Source of the DNA: Sellimonas caecigallum
GTDB taxonomy: Bacteria; Bacillota; Clostridia; Lachnospirales; Lachnospiraceae
Direction: 5' to 3'
Length of the DNA stretch: 64,000 nucleotides
Assembly: GCF_045038405.1 (NCBI RefSeq)
Contig: NZ_CP173660.1
Coordinates: forward strand, 620,001 to 684,000
Shown here: positions 53,474 through 63,103 of the stretch, piece by piece
Layout of the letters: each line of letters begins with the position of its first letter
How positions within the stretch are numbered: position 1 is the first letter of the stretch
Position numbers and translations under genes: made by a program
Notes under the pieces: generated by a model
The model's input: only the letters and a program-made list of their open reading frames with translations
What the model was told of the DNA's origin: nothing
Database searches by the model: none

Positions 53474-56122
53474 CTACTTCATAAACGATGCAAGACGTTC
53501 CTTAACCTGTTCCATCATCTGTGTATATTTTTCCAGTTTTGCACGCTCTTCCTGGACCTTTGCCTCCGGCGCTTTGCTCATGAATTTCTCGTTGTTCAGC
53601 ATTCCGTTTACGCGGGCCAGCTCTTTTTTGAGCTTTTCTTCTTCTTTCAGAAGACGTTCCTTCTCCTGTTCAAAGTCGATCAGGTCTTCCAGCGGCATGT
53701 ACACAGCTCCGTCCGGAACCACAATGGAAACTGCATCTTCAGAGACTCCCTCTTTTGTTTCCTGGATCAGAACCTCACTTGCATTCATCAATGGTTTTAC
53801 TGATTCTTTTAAAGTTTCAAATCCCTCACAAAGTTCCTTATCTTCAGAGACGATGAATACTTTCGCCTTCCGTCCGTTTGGCACATTCATTTCTGCGCGT
53901 GCATTTCTCACTCCGCGCACGATTTCCTTCAGATGTTCCACGATATTTTCTTCCGCCGGGAATGCCCATTCTTCTGTGTATACCGGCCATGAGGACATCA
54001 TCAAGGATTCCTCTTCCGGTACGAGCGCACTGTAAATCTCTTCCGTCACAAACGGCATGTACGGGTGGAGAAGTTTCAGAGCATTTCCAAGTACGGTCTT
54101 TAATGTCCAAAGTGCGGCATTGGCTGCCTTATAATTCTCATCTGCATAGTAGATGCGGTATTTTGCCATCTCAATATACCAGTCACAGAATTCATCCCAG
54201 ATAAAATCATATACTTTCTGTACCGCAATTCCCAGTTCAAATTTATCCATGTTCTCTGTCACGTCTTTTGCAAGCGTATTTACCTTTGAGAGGATCCACT
54301 TGTCTGACGGCGACAGATCCGTATCGTCCGGCCGGCTGATGACTTTGTCTTCCATATTCATAAGGATAAAGCGGGATGCATTCCATACTTTGTTGGCAAA
54401 ATTTCTGTTTGCCTCCACCTTTTCTCTGTAGAAACGCATATCGTTTCCAGGAGCATTTCCTGTCACTACCGTAAGTCTCAGGGCGTCGGCTCCGTACTGG
54501 TCGATGATCTCCAGCGGATCGATCCCGTTTCCAAGCGACTTACTCATCTTTCTTCCCTGATCATCCCTGATCAGCCCGTGGAAAAATACCGTGTGGAACG
54601 GACATTTTCCAGTGTGTTCAAACCCGGAAAATACCATTCGGATTACCCAGAAGAAGATGATATCGTACCCTGTGACAAGTACGTCCGTCGGATAGAAATA
54701 ATCCAGTTCTTCTGTCTGCTTTGGCCATCCAAGTGTGGAGAACGGCCACAGGGCGGAAGAAAACCACGTATCCAGTGTATCTTCATCCTGTGTAAAGTGT
54801 GTGCATCCGCATTTCGGACATACTTCCGGAGCACCTTTTGATACGATCATCTCTCCACATTCATCACAGTAGTAAGCCGGAATCCGATGTCCCCACCAGA
54901 TCTGTCTGGAAATACACCAGTCTCTGATATTGTTCAGCCACTGCATATACACTTTGTTCATCCGTTCCGGAATCAGTTTTAATTCTCCTGTTTCTAGCGC
55001 TTTGATGGCTGGCTTTGCAAGCTCTTCCATCCGTACGAACCACTGCTGTTTGATGAGCGGCTCTACTGTCTGTTTGCATCGTTCATGCACACCTACATTA
55101 TGTGCATATTCTTCTACTTTTACAAGGTAACCCTGGTCTTTCAGATCCTGAACGATCGCTTCTCTTGCTTCGTAGCGGTCCATTCCCGCATATTTGCCTC
55201 CGTTCTCGTTGATGGTGGCGTCATCGTTCATGATATTGATTTCTTCCAGGTTGTGGCGTTTTCCGATTTCAAAGTCGTTCGGATCATGTGCCGGCGTCAC
55301 TTTCATGGCTCCGGTTCCAAATTCTTTGTCTACATAGGAATCGGCAATGATCGGGATCTCCTTGTTTACAAGCGGAAGGATCGCCATTTTTCCGATAATG
55401 TCCGTGTAGCGCTCATCATCCGGATTGACTACGATAGCCGTATCTCCAAGCATGGTCTCCGGACGTGTCGTTGCGATCACAAGGCTTCTGTCTGTGCCTG
55501 CGATCGGATAACGGATATGCCAGAAATGTCCTGCCTGCTCCTCATGCTCTACTTCCGCATCGGAAAGAGAAGTCTGACATACCGGGCACCAGTTGATGAT
55601 TCTTGATCCCTTGTAGATATATCCCTTTTCATAAAGTCTGATAAAAACTTCTTCTACCGCCTCGCTGCATCCTTCGTCCATGGTAAACCGTTCCCTGTCC
55701 CAGTCACAGGAAACGCCAAGTTTCTTAAGCTGTGACTCGATAGTTCCGGCATATTCTTCTTTCCATTCCCATGTACGTTTTAAGAATCCTTCTCTTCCGA
55801 GATCTCTTTTGTCGATCCCTTCTTTTTTCAGCTGATCAGTCACTTTTACTTCCGTGGAGATGGCCGCGTGATCCGTACCCGGGATCCACAGTGCATTGTA
55901 TCCCTGCATCCGTTTGTAACGGATCAGGATATCCTGCAGCGTATTGTCAAGCGCATGTCCCATGTGAAGTTTTCCTGTGATGTTCGGCGGAGGCATTACC
56001 GTTGTAAACGGTTTTCTGCTCCTGTCTACTTCTGCGTGAAAATACTTGTTTTCACACCACTTTTCATAAAGCTTTGGTTCAATCTCTTTTGGATTGTACG
56101 TTTTTTCTAACTGCCTGCTCAT
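53474..56122 (-). CDS. valS: Valyl-tRNA synthetase
   Basis: Class I synthetase charging tRNA-Val, 882 residues. HIGH-type motif PPPNITGKLHMGHAL near residue 45, editing CP1 domain with ATTRPETMLGDTAIVVNPDD, KMSKS motif RKMSKSLGNGIDPL (about 525), anticodon-binding domain and a C-terminal coiled-coil arm (EQEKERLLKEEEKLKKELAR). GAGGAGG precedes ATG 56122; the frame stays open another 342 nt upstream through the T-box leader, which is non-coding. Regulated by valine T-box attenuation. Confidence 0.98.
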   Translation of the reverse strand: MSRQLEKTYNPKEIEPKLYEKWCENKYFHAEVDRSRKPFTTVMPPPNITGKLHMGHALDNTLQDILIRYKRMQGYNALWIPGTDHAAISTEVKVTDQLKKEGIDKRDLGREGFLKRTWEWKEEYAGTIESQLKKLGVSCDWDRERFTMDEGCSEAVEEVFIRLYEKGYIYKGSRIINWCPVCQTSLSDAEVEHEEQAGHFWHIRYPIAGTDRSLVIATTRPETMLGDTAIVVNPDDERYTDIIGKMAILPLVNKEIPIIADSYVDKEFGTGAMKVTPAHDPNDFEIGKRHNLEEINIMNDDATINENGGKYAGMDRYEAREAIVQDLKDQGYLVKVEEYAHNVGVHERCKQTVEPLIKQQWFVRMEELAKPAIKALETGELKLIPERMNKVYMQWLNNIRDWCISRQIWWGHRIPAYYCDECGEMIVSKGAPEVCPKCGCTHFTQDEDTLDTWFSSALWPFSTLGWPKQTEELDYFYPTDVLVTGYDIIFFWVIRMVFSGFEHTGKCPFHTVFFHGLIRDDQGRKMSKSLGNGIDPLEIIDQYGADALRLTVVTGNAPGNDMRFYREKVEANRNFANKVWNASRFILMNMEDKVISRPDDTDLSPSDKWILSKVNTLAKDVTENMDKFELGIAVQKVYDFIWDEFCDWYIEMAKYRIYYADENYKAANAALWTLKTVLGNALKLLHPYMPFVTEEIYSALVPEEESLMMSSWPVYTEEWAFPAEENIVEHLKEIVRGVRNARAEMNVPNGRKAKVFIVSEDKELCEGFETLKESVKPLMNASEVLIQETKEGVSEDAVSIVVPDGAVYMPLEDLIDFEQEKERLLKEEEKLKKELARVNGMLNNEKFMSKAPEAKVQEERAKLEKYTQMMEQVKERLASFMK

Positions 56123-56221
56123 GCTTTCCTCCTCATACTCATTACAAAGCTGGCCCTTTTCGCGCTCCCTCCCGGGAAGTATTTTATTCCGGAGGCAAAG
56201 TCCAGAGAACTTTCCTGTAGA

Positions 56222-56481
56222 ATAAAAAACACCCTTTACATATTGTAAAGGGCGTATAACCGCGGTACCACCTTTTTTATACGGGTATGTGTATCCCATA
56301 TATCTCATCTGTTCTGTAACGGAAACTACCCCGGGATATCTTACTTGGTCTGTTCGGATATCCGGCTCCAAAGCTACCTTCCACAACTCCTTCTTGCAAT
56401 TACCTTTCAGCCTGCGGGCAATTTTCTCTGTCAAGGACAGGTGTGTACTCCTCTTCTTCAACACCTTTAAATATGAAACTA
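56222..56481 (-). ncRNA. Valine T-box riboswitch leader of valS
   Basis: The T-box sequence AAGGTGGTACCGCG is at 56274-56261, followed by a terminator stem (56244-56253 with 56231-56240) and T-run (56230-56222). Stem I lies near the 5' end; GAAGGTAGC at about 56380-56372 places a GTA (Val) specifier at 56377-56375, which matches the gene but is less certain than the T-box itself. About 260 nt from the predicted start site. Confidence 0.92.
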
Positions 56482-56487
56482 CGTTTA

Positions 56488-56516
56488 ATCATAGACACGA
56501 AAAAGTCGTTTGTCAA
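56488..56516 (-). promoter_or_regulatory. Sigma-A promoter of the valS T-box transcript
   Basis: Perfect TTGACA (56511-56516), 17 nt, TATGAT (56488-56493), with start expected near 56481. Confidence 0.75.
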
Positions 56517-56542
56517 GGCGTTCATGGAATTTTCATGGATTC

Positions 56543-57733
56543 TTAAGGTTCTCTTTGGAAACTCAGATATTCCTGTGCTTCCAGGGCGGTCATGAACAGA
56601 TAATCCGCCCCTGCCGCTCTGAGTTCTTCCAGACTTCCAAACCCGTAGAGGACACCTGCGGATGCAAGACCAAAAGCCTTCGCTCCCTGTATATCGTGTC
56701 TTCGGTCTCCTACCATGACAACAGACGGATCCCCTTCTTTCAGGCCGCATGTATCAAGGGCGTATGCGATAACGTCCTCTTTTGTCAGACGTTTCCCGTC
56801 CATATCACTTCCGCACACAGCGTCAAAATACTCCAGGATACCGGCGTCTTCTGCGATGATCCTTGCATACTTTTCCGGCTTTGACGTGGCCATAACCACC
56901 CGTTTTCCCGCTTTTTTCAACCCTTTTAAAAGATCCGTAACCCCGTCATACAAACGGTACTCATATACCCCTTTTACCCCGAAGTTTTCTCTGTAAAAGG
57001 CAACCGCTTTTGCAGCATCTTCTTCCGTAAGGCCTGTGTATTCCTGGAAAGAGTGGATCAGCGGCGGGCCGATAAATGGAAGCATTTCTTCCCTTGTGGC
57101 GGAGATGCCGAATTTTTCCAGTGCATAGGCCACAGAATGCAGGATTCCCTGTTCCGAGTCGATGAGCGTTCCGTCAAGATCGAGAAAGATCGTCTCGTAC
57201 GGGATCCTTCGCACCGAATAGATCAGATGAGGCATATCGATCCCCATATAATGGCGCACCGACTCCCCGCATTTTTTCATGCCGTTTCTCTTGGCCGTCT
57301 TCTGGGAAGGGAGATTTGTATCCCGGATGATGGAGTACACTTCCGGGAGATTCAGCACCTCAAAGGCGTATTTTTTTACAGCGCCTGCCGCCTCTATTGC
57401 GTACCCTTGATGCCAGCAGTCCTTCCGAAGATGATAGCCGATCTCTTCTTTTTTCTCTGCTTCCCCTTTTCCGATATCCTGCATTGTGATCCCGCAGTCC
57501 CCGATGAGCTGTCCGTCCTCCTTTCGGATCACGGCCCACAGGCCGAATCCGTCTTTTTCGTAGCGCGCCATCTGCCGGCGGCACCAGTCGGCTGATTCCT
57601 CCATGGAAAATCCATGTTCATATGCATACATGACTTCCGGATCCCCCAAAAAACCGTGGAGAGCCGGAATATCCCCCTCCGTCATTTCCCGGAGAATAAG
57701 CCGTTTGGTCTCCAGTATGATTTTCCCCTTCAT
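56543..57733 (-). CDS. GNAT acetyltransferase-HAD hydrolase fusion
   Basis: 396 residues in two parts. Residues about 1-172: RimJ/RimL-like GNAT domain (ETKRLILREMTEGDIPAL, CWHQGYAIEAAGAVKKYAF). Residues about 178-396: HAD phosphatase of phosphoglycolate-phosphatase type with nucleophile Asp in IFLDLDGTLIDSEQG, motif II Thr/Ser in VVMATSKPEKYAR and motif IV GDRRHDIQGAKAFGL. The frame is continuous with no internal ribosome binding site that I see, so this looks like a genuine fusion. Substrates unknown. Starts directly at the stop of the AlkD gene. Confidence 0.9.
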   Translation of the reverse strand: MKGKIILETKRLILREMTEGDIPALHGFLGDPEVMYAYEHGFSMEESADWCRRQMARYEKDGFGLWAVIRKEDGQLIGDCGITMQDIGKGEAEKKEEIGYHLRKDCWHQGYAIEAAGAVKKYAFEVLNLPEVYSIIRDTNLPSQKTAKRNGMKKCGESVRHYMGIDMPHLIYSVRRIPYETIFLDLDGTLIDSEQGILHSVAYALEKFGISATREEMLPFIGPPLIHSFQEYTGLTEEDAAKAVAFYRENFGVKGVYEYRLYDGVTDLLKGLKKAGKRVVMATSKPEKYARIIAEDAGILEYFDAVCGSDMDGKRLTKEDVIAYALDTCGLKEGDPSVVMVGDRRHDIQGAKAFGLASAGVLYGFGSLEELRAAGADYLFMTALEAQEYLSFQREP

Positions 57734-58462
57734 CTATCGTTTCCTTTCCTTGCGTTTCAGTTCCTTTAGCATTTCTTTGTCTTCTTTGCTTACCCGAAAT
57801 GATTCCCGGCACTTTTGGATCGCCTTATTGTGGGTCCATGGATCCAGAGCACCTTCTTTTAAAAGTGCAAGCGTCTTCTCCGGATATTTCACATAGCAGA
57901 CCGACAGAGCCCATGCCACTCCCATTTTTACATAGTAGGCGTCAAGGCTGATCCGCCTGTATATTTCAAGTACCCGGTCAATGTATTCGTCATTCAGGAA
58001 AAAGTCCATAAGGGCGACAGCTGCAAAACGCACCTCCATCTCGCGACTGCTCCTGCTCCATGCATCGACATACGAAAACCAATATTCAGGATCTGTTGTC
58101 ATAAACCGGTGCGTGGATACGCCGCTGTCACAATCTGCCCAGGATACGATCCCCGGAATCCATGTGTCAAGAAGGTGCCTGCGCCTGTCTGTATCCGCTT
58201 TCCCATATCCGATGGCCATACCGTACACCATGTGTTCTTCCTGAAAATCCGGTGTCCGGCCGTTCTCCATTTCCCAGATCCATCCTTCTTTTGTCTCTTC
58301 GGCAGTATCTTTAGCAGCTTTTTTTGCGATTTCCCGCAATTTGGGAACCCGCACGCCAAGTGTCGGCATCCCGGGTGCGTTTAAGATCCTGTCATTGAAT
58401 TCCTTGTAGGCCGGATCGGAAACGTCTCTCAGCATGTCCAGCATTTCTTCCGTTTTTATCAT
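57734..58462 (-). CDS. DNA alkylation repair protein, AlkD-like
   Basis: HEAT-repeat DNA glycosylase-type protein of 242 residues that removes alkylated purines in characterised relatives. VRVPKLREIAKKAAKD, WADCDSGVSTHRF and YYVKMGVAWALSVCYVKYPE are family segments. It overlaps the asparaginase gene by 4 nt (ATGA), with GGGAGGAATC as ribosome binding site, and its TAG touches the next ATG. Tight coupling to an asparaginase has no obvious logic. Confidence 0.9.
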   Translation of the reverse strand: MIKTEEMLDMLRDVSDPAYKEFNDRILNAPGMPTLGVRVPKLREIAKKAAKDTAEETKEGWIWEMENGRTPDFQEEHMVYGMAIGYGKADTDRRRHLLDTWIPGIVSWADCDSGVSTHRFMTTDPEYWFSYVDAWSRSSREMEVRFAAVALMDFFLNDEYIDRVLEIYRRISLDAYYVKMGVAWALSVCYVKYPEKTLALLKEGALDPWTHNKAIQKCRESFRVSKEDKEMLKELKRKERKR

Positions 58463-59478
58463 GATTCCTCCCTGAATTTGGCAAACAGGATATCGTGGTT
58501 GATCCTCTTATAAAAGAGCTGCTTGATCTCCTCATAACTTTCTGTCTTCTGCGCCATCAGCCACATCAGTTTTGTGATGGTGGCTTCCAGCGTCATATCA
58601 TATGCTTCCAGAAGGTCAAAGTCCTGTTTCACTTTCTTTCCCACTTCATAGACCGTCATATTGCTTCCCTCACTCACAACCTGTGTCGTCATTACAATAA
58701 GCTTTCCTTCTTTTAACCATTTCGGCATCCCTTCATAGACTTCCGCCGTGATAGCTTCCGGCAGCCCTCCTACACCAAAACTTTCGATAACCACACAGTC
58801 GTAGTCTTCCAGAAGCCTTGTCAGAACCCCCGGTTTCATCCCTGGTACAAGTTTCAGCACATATACGCTGTCCTTCATATCCATGTAGAATCTTACATCC
58901 CCCTGATGGCACACCGGAAGAAGGTAGCGGATCAGCTGTCCGTCCTGAATGACCGCCGGATAAGGGAAATTGATGCTGGAAAATGCATTGTAGCTTTTTG
59001 CTCTTTCCTTTTTCGCCCTTGTGCCGAGGATTACCTTCCCATCGAACACGATACTTACATCCTCTGAATCCGGATCCGCCGCGTAGATAAAGCTGTCAAG
59101 AAGATTTGTCTTCGCATCAGTAACATCCATATTGATCGGCTTCTGTGCTCCTGTAATGACAACAGGCTTCGGAGAGTTCTGGATCATATAGGAAAGAGCC
59201 GCCGCAGTGTAAGCCAGCGTGTCCGTCCCATGACAGATGACAAATCCGTCGTATTTCTCATAGTGATCTCTGACTGCCTGAGCCATCATCTGCCAGTGTG
59301 CCGGCGAAACATTCGTGCTGTCGATATTGCACACCTGCATCGTCTCCACCTCACAGACTTCCTTTACCCTCGGAATATATGCCAGGATATCTTCCGGTGT
59401 CAGCCCCGGCGCCAATCCGTTTTCTGTCTGTTTTGATGCAATCGTACCCCCGGTTCCGATCATCAGTATTTTTTTCAT
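58459..59478 (-). CDS. ansA: L-asparaginase, type I
   Basis: Hydrolyses asparagine to aspartate and ammonia; 339 residues, no signal peptide, so cytosolic. First catalytic Thr in GTGGTIASKQTENGL, second in VICHGTDTLAYTAAALSYM, both N-terminal. GAGGAG precedes the ATG. First gene of an operon with AlkD and GNAT-HAD. Confidence 0.95.
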   Translation of the reverse strand: MKKILMIGTGGTIASKQTENGLAPGLTPEDILAYIPRVKEVCEVETMQVCNIDSTNVSPAHWQMMAQAVRDHYEKYDGFVICHGTDTLAYTAAALSYMIQNSPKPVVITGAQKPINMDVTDAKTNLLDSFIYAADPDSEDVSIVFDGKVILGTRAKKERAKSYNAFSSINFPYPAVIQDGQLIRYLLPVCHQGDVRFYMDMKDSVYVLKLVPGMKPGVLTRLLEDYDCVVIESFGVGGLPEAITAEVYEGMPKWLKEGKLIVMTTQVVSEGSNMTVYEVGKKVKQDFDLLEAYDMTLEATITKLMWLMAQKTESYEEIKQLFYKRINHDILFAKFREES

Positions 59479-59515
59479 CTTGGTTCTCCTCTCAATTACT
59501 TACATGTATGGCTGA

Positions 59516-59544
59516 ATAGTAACAAAAATCGACGCGAAAATCAA
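59516..59544 (-). promoter_or_regulatory. Predicted promoter of the asparaginase operon
   Basis: Minus strand TTGATT (59539-59544), 17 nt, TACTAT (59516-59521), about 38 nt before the ATG. Confidence 0.45.
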
Positions 59545-59661
59545 CCAGCCTCCCTGATTTTTGAGACTGGATTTTGTGATGGGATTTTTGCGCCATATGT
59601 GGTAAAATATCTCTGCGAAAAACATTTTTTTCGTGTATCACACACAAAGTAGGAGTTTTTT

Positions 59662-61005
59662 ATGCGTCAGAAAATAGATCTTTTAAACGGGCCTGTTTTT
59701 TCGTCCCTTACGAAACTGGCTCTTCCCATCATGGCTACATCCCTTGTCCAGATGGCATACAATCTAACCGATATGATATGGATCGGGCGGATCAGCAGTG
59801 ATGCAGTCGCCTCGGTAGGAGCTGCAGGAATGTACATGTGGTTTGCAAACGGCATCGCCTCCCTCGCCAAGATGGGAGGTCAAGTCAAGGTCGGGCACGC
59901 CCTCGGAGCCAGGGAAGATGAAAAAGCTGTCTCTTACGCCCGCAATGCAATCCAGCTTGCACTGTTTTTCGGGCTTTTATATGGATTTTTAAGCATTGTA
60001 TTCCAGGTTCCACTTATCGGATTTTTCCGTCTGAACTCCCCTGCCGTCATAAAAGATGCCCAGGTTTATCTGGCCGTGACATGCGGACTTGTCGTCTTTT
60101 CTTTCCTCAACCAGGTGTTGACCGGGATTCTTACGGCCATGGGGAACAGCAGGACGTCCCTCCTTGCGACAGCCACCGGCCTGATCATCAACATCGTACT
60201 GGACCCTGTTTTGATCTTTGGCGTCGGTCCGTTCCCGCATCTCGGCGTACTGGGAGCGGCCATCGCCACTGTATTTGCCCAGGCAGTAGTCACATGCATG
60301 TTCATCCTTGCGGTTAAAAATGAGCCGGAGATCTTTCTCCGCCTCCATCTCCTGACTCGCCCGTCTCTTTCGGCAATTCAGGAAATCATCCGCATCGGTC
60401 TTCCTTCGTCCCTGCAGAACATGCTCTTTACTGCGATCTCCATGATCATCGCCCGGATGGTTGCGGGATTCGGAGATGCCGCTGTGGCTGTTCAAAAAGT
60501 CGGATCCCAGATTGAGTCCATCTCCTGGATGACTTCCGACGGATTTGCCGCTGCGGTCAATTCCTTCATCGCCCAGAATTTTGGCGCCGGCAATTTGTCC
60601 CGCGCAAGAAAAGGCTATCAGAAATCCATGGTGGTCGTCCTTTTGTGGGGAGCCTTCTGCACGTTTGTGCTGATCGTCTTCCCGGAACCGATCTTCCGGA
60701 TCTTTATCCCGGAGGCAGATATCCTCCCGATGGGAGTAGACTATCTGCGGATCCTTGGCGTGTCCCAGCTTTTCATGTGCATGGAGATCACGACCGCCGG
60801 AGCTTTCGCCGGTCTTGGAAAGACACTCCCGCCGTCCATCGTGAGCATCACGCTGAATTGTGCGCGGATCCCTCTTGCCTTTGCGCTTATCTCGACTCCT
60901 CTGGGTCTCAACGGGATCTGGTGGAGTATCACAATCTCCAGTATTTTTAAAGGTATCGTCCTCGTACTGGTTTATCAGATCAGATGGAAAAAACAGGCAG
61001 GATAA
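59662..61005 (+). CDS. MATE family efflux protein
   Basis: Twelve-helix exporter, 447 residues, two MatE domains starting at LTKLALPIMATSLVQMAYNL and at about residue 240 (IGLPSSLQNMLFTAISMIIA). Only distantly like the MATE at 14123, so a separate subfamily. Substrate unknown. TAGGAG precedes the ATG; divergent from the asparaginase operon. Ends inside a two-way terminator. Confidence 0.93.
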   Translation: MRQKIDLLNGPVFSSLTKLALPIMATSLVQMAYNLTDMIWIGRISSDAVASVGAAGMYMWFANGIASLAKMGGQVKVGHALGAREDEKAVSYARNAIQLALFFGLLYGFLSIVFQVPLIGFFRLNSPAVIKDAQVYLAVTCGLVVFSFLNQVLTGILTAMGNSRTSLLATATGLIINIVLDPVLIFGVGPFPHLGVLGAAIATVFAQAVVTCMFILAVKNEPEIFLRLHLLTRPSLSAIQEIIRIGLPSSLQNMLFTAISMIIARMVAGFGDAAVAVQKVGSQIESISWMTSDGFAAAVNSFIAQNFGAGNLSRARKGYQKSMVVVLLWGAFCTFVLIVFPEPIFRIFIPEADILPMGVDYLRILGVSQLFMCMEITTAGAFAGLGKTLPPSIVSITLNCARIPLAFALISTPLGLNGIWWSITISSIFKGIVLVLVYQIRWKKQAG

Positions 61006-61017
61006 CTGCCTGTTTTT
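60989..61017. terminator. Bidirectional intrinsic terminator
   Basis: AAAAACAGGCAG (60989-61000) pairs with 61006-61017, with A- and T-runs giving T-tracts on both strands, between two convergent genes. Confidence 0.85.
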
Positions 61018-61018
61018 C

Positions 61019-62425
61019 TCAATGTTCCTTTTCTTTTCCCAGAATACATCTGGCCACATAAAGCCCGTTTGCCGATGCCTGTTGGAGCCCTCTTGTGATG
61101 GCAGCTCCGTCTCCCATGGCGCGCAGCCCTCGTATATTCGTCTCAAACTCTTTGTCTACCACAACTTTATTGGAATAGAATTTCACTTCCACGCCGTACA
61201 GCAGCGTTTCATCGCTTGCAATCCCCGGCGTCACTTTGTCAAGAGCACGGATCATCTCGTCGATATCTACCATGATCCGGTGTGGGAATACTAAGGAGAG
61301 ATCTCCCGGAACCGCATCTTTCAGAGTCGGGATAATATTGCTGCGCATGAGTCTCTCCCCTGTCGTTCTTCTTCCCCTCCGGAAATCCCCGTATCTTTGT
61401 ACGAGAATCTTTCCATCGCAGAGCATATTGCCGAGCTGGGCAATGTGCTTTCCGTATTCGATCGGACTCTTGAACGGTTCTGTAAAGTTTTTCGATACAA
61501 GAAGCGCAAAATTCGTATTATGGGTTTTTTTATCTTTGGACTTATATGCATGTCCGTTTACGACGGCGAGACCTCCCTCGTAGTATTCCGTCGCCACTTC
61601 CCCGGAAGGGTTCGTACAAAATACACGGACTTTATCGTCAAATGTAGGTGTATAGTATACAAGCTTTGCCTCGTAGAGCTTCTCATTGAGCTCCTTCATG
61701 ACTTCATCCCGCACTTCCACTCTCACGCCCACATCTACTGTTCCGTTCTGGGTTCCGATCCCGTGCTTCCTGCAGATATGGGAGAACCATTCTGATCCTT
61801 CCCGTCCTACGCCCGCCACAACTTCCGGCGCAAAAAATGTTTCCTGTTTGTCTGTGACAACGCCTTTCACGGCACCGTCCTCTACCAGGATGTCTTCTAC
61901 CATCGTCATAAATCGGATCTCCACCCCAGACTCAAGGAGATGTTCCTGAAGTCTCGTGTAGATTTTATACCCTTCCTCCGTTCCGAGATGCCGTATCGGA
62001 CATTCGATGAGCTTCAAATCTGCGCGAATAGATTTGGCTCTGATTTCCTCGATAGCCGCCATATCCTCGATCCCGTATACTTTTTTGTCCGCCCCGAAAG
62101 AAAGGTAAATCTGATCCGCTTCGCCTATGAGTTCTGACGCGGCTTCATATCCAAGGATATCCGGAAGGGTTCCGCCCACTTCCGGCGACAGGGAAAGTTT
62201 CCCATCTGAAAACGCTCCTGCACCTGCAAATCCCGTCGTGATGGAACATGGCTTACACCCCATACACACTTTGGTTGTCCGCTTCGGGCAGCTCCTTTTT
62301 TCTATGGAGCGCCCTTTTTCCAGCATCAGCACCCGTTTCCCCGGATCTCTTTTCATCAGTTCATACGCGCAGAAAATTCCGGAAGGCCCCGCACCGATAA
62401 TGATCACATCATAATTTGCTCCCAA
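61019..62425 (-). CDS. FAD-dependent dehydrogenase (COG2509 type)
   Basis: 468 residues. N-terminal dinucleotide-binding motif IIIGAGPSGIFCAYELM, a Cys-rich stretch TTKVCMGCKPCSITTGFAGAGAF (just over 60 residues in) characteristic of this uncharacterised family, and C-terminal FAD contact GDGAAITRGLQQASANG. The reaction is unknown. Starts at ATG 62425; follows the HD hydrolase gene by about 20 nt. Confidence 0.88.
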   Translation of the reverse strand: MGANYDVIIIGAGPSGIFCAYELMKRDPGKRVLMLEKGRSIEKRSCPKRTTKVCMGCKPCSITTGFAGAGAFSDGKLSLSPEVGGTLPDILGYEAASELIGEADQIYLSFGADKKVYGIEDMAAIEEIRAKSIRADLKLIECPIRHLGTEEGYKIYTRLQEHLLESGVEIRFMTMVEDILVEDGAVKGVVTDKQETFFAPEVVAGVGREGSEWFSHICRKHGIGTQNGTVDVGVRVEVRDEVMKELNEKLYEAKLVYYTPTFDDKVRVFCTNPSGEVATEYYEGGLAVVNGHAYKSKDKKTHNTNFALLVSKNFTEPFKSPIEYGKHIAQLGNMLCDGKILVQRYGDFRRGRRTTGERLMRSNIIPTLKDAVPGDLSLVFPHRIMVDIDEMIRALDKVTPGIASDETLLYGVEVKFYSNKVVVDKEFETNIRGLRAMGDGAAITRGLQQASANGLYVARCILGKEKEH

Positions 62426-62445
62426 GTCTGTACCTCCAAAATCGT

Positions 62446-62979
62446 TTAAAAAATCTTGTTTACAAGTCTGCAGTATTCCTCATATGCCTCAATCCCGGAA
62501 AACCGTTCTTTCAAGACATCTCTTATCCCTTTATAGTACCAGCCGATCCGCTCTTTATCTTTCATGCGGAAACGGTTCCAGAATTCTTCTCCCACCTTTG
62601 GATAGTCGCGGTTAATATCGCGCATATTGGACAGCTTGTCCGCAAGCCCTATCATCTGTACTTCATACGGTGCTGTCCGGAGCCGTTCGATGGTAGCTCC
62701 TTTTCTTTCTTCCCATGATTTCGATTTATCTTCACTCTCCTGAGCTACAAGGGAGGCCACGCGCTCTGTAAAAAGGCTGGCCAAAAGCTCCTGTGTCACT
62801 CCTTTGCAATCCTCGATGGTGTCGTGCAGAATAGCTGCGCTGATGATCTCCTCATCTGTCGTCATCGTCGCTACGATGTCCCCCACTTCGATAGGATGGA
62901 CAATATACGGCCTTTTCGTCCCTTTGCGAAGCTGCCCTTCGTGTGCCTTTGTGGCAAATTCCAACGCCTGATCTATCAT
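62446..62979 (-). CDS. HD-domain hydrolase, SpoT/MESH1-like
   Basis: 177 residues. HD signature: HEGQLRKGTKRPYIVHPIEV, ILHDTIEDCKG and ADKLSNMRDINRDYP, which match the hydrolase half of RelA/SpoT. With no synthetase domain it could be a small alarmone hydrolase, removing the (p)ppGpp made by the RelQ-like protein, but other nucleotide substrates are possible. ATG 62979 is preferred for AAAGGA upstream; a GTG at 63060 also opens the frame. Confidence 0.88.
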   Translation of the reverse strand: MIDQALEFATKAHEGQLRKGTKRPYIVHPIEVGDIVATMTTDEEIISAAILHDTIEDCKGVTQELLASLFTERVASLVAQESEDKSKSWEERKGATIERLRTAPYEVQMIGLADKLSNMRDINRDYPKVGEEFWNRFRMKDKERIGWYYKGIRDVLKERFSGIEAYEEYCRLVNKIF

Positions 62980-63103
62980 TTTCCCCGAATCCTTTCTGAA
63001 ATCATCCGTCCAAAGCTCCTGATTTCTGACTTTATTGTAACACTTCTTTCTTTTCTTCACAACGTTTGTATGGTATCATCGTTTAAAAAAGGAGAAGATG
63101 AAA

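Noticed and set aside
56123..56464. A 114-residue N-terminal extension of valyl-tRNA synthetase
   Set aside because: The open frame runs through the T-box and its terminator, and the AGGAGG-preceded ATG at 56122 gives the normal protein length.
59989..61146. 385-codon open frame opposite the second MATE gene
   Set aside because: Hydrophilic Asp/Arg/His-rich composition typical of the reverse strand of a membrane protein; crosses the terminator at 60989.
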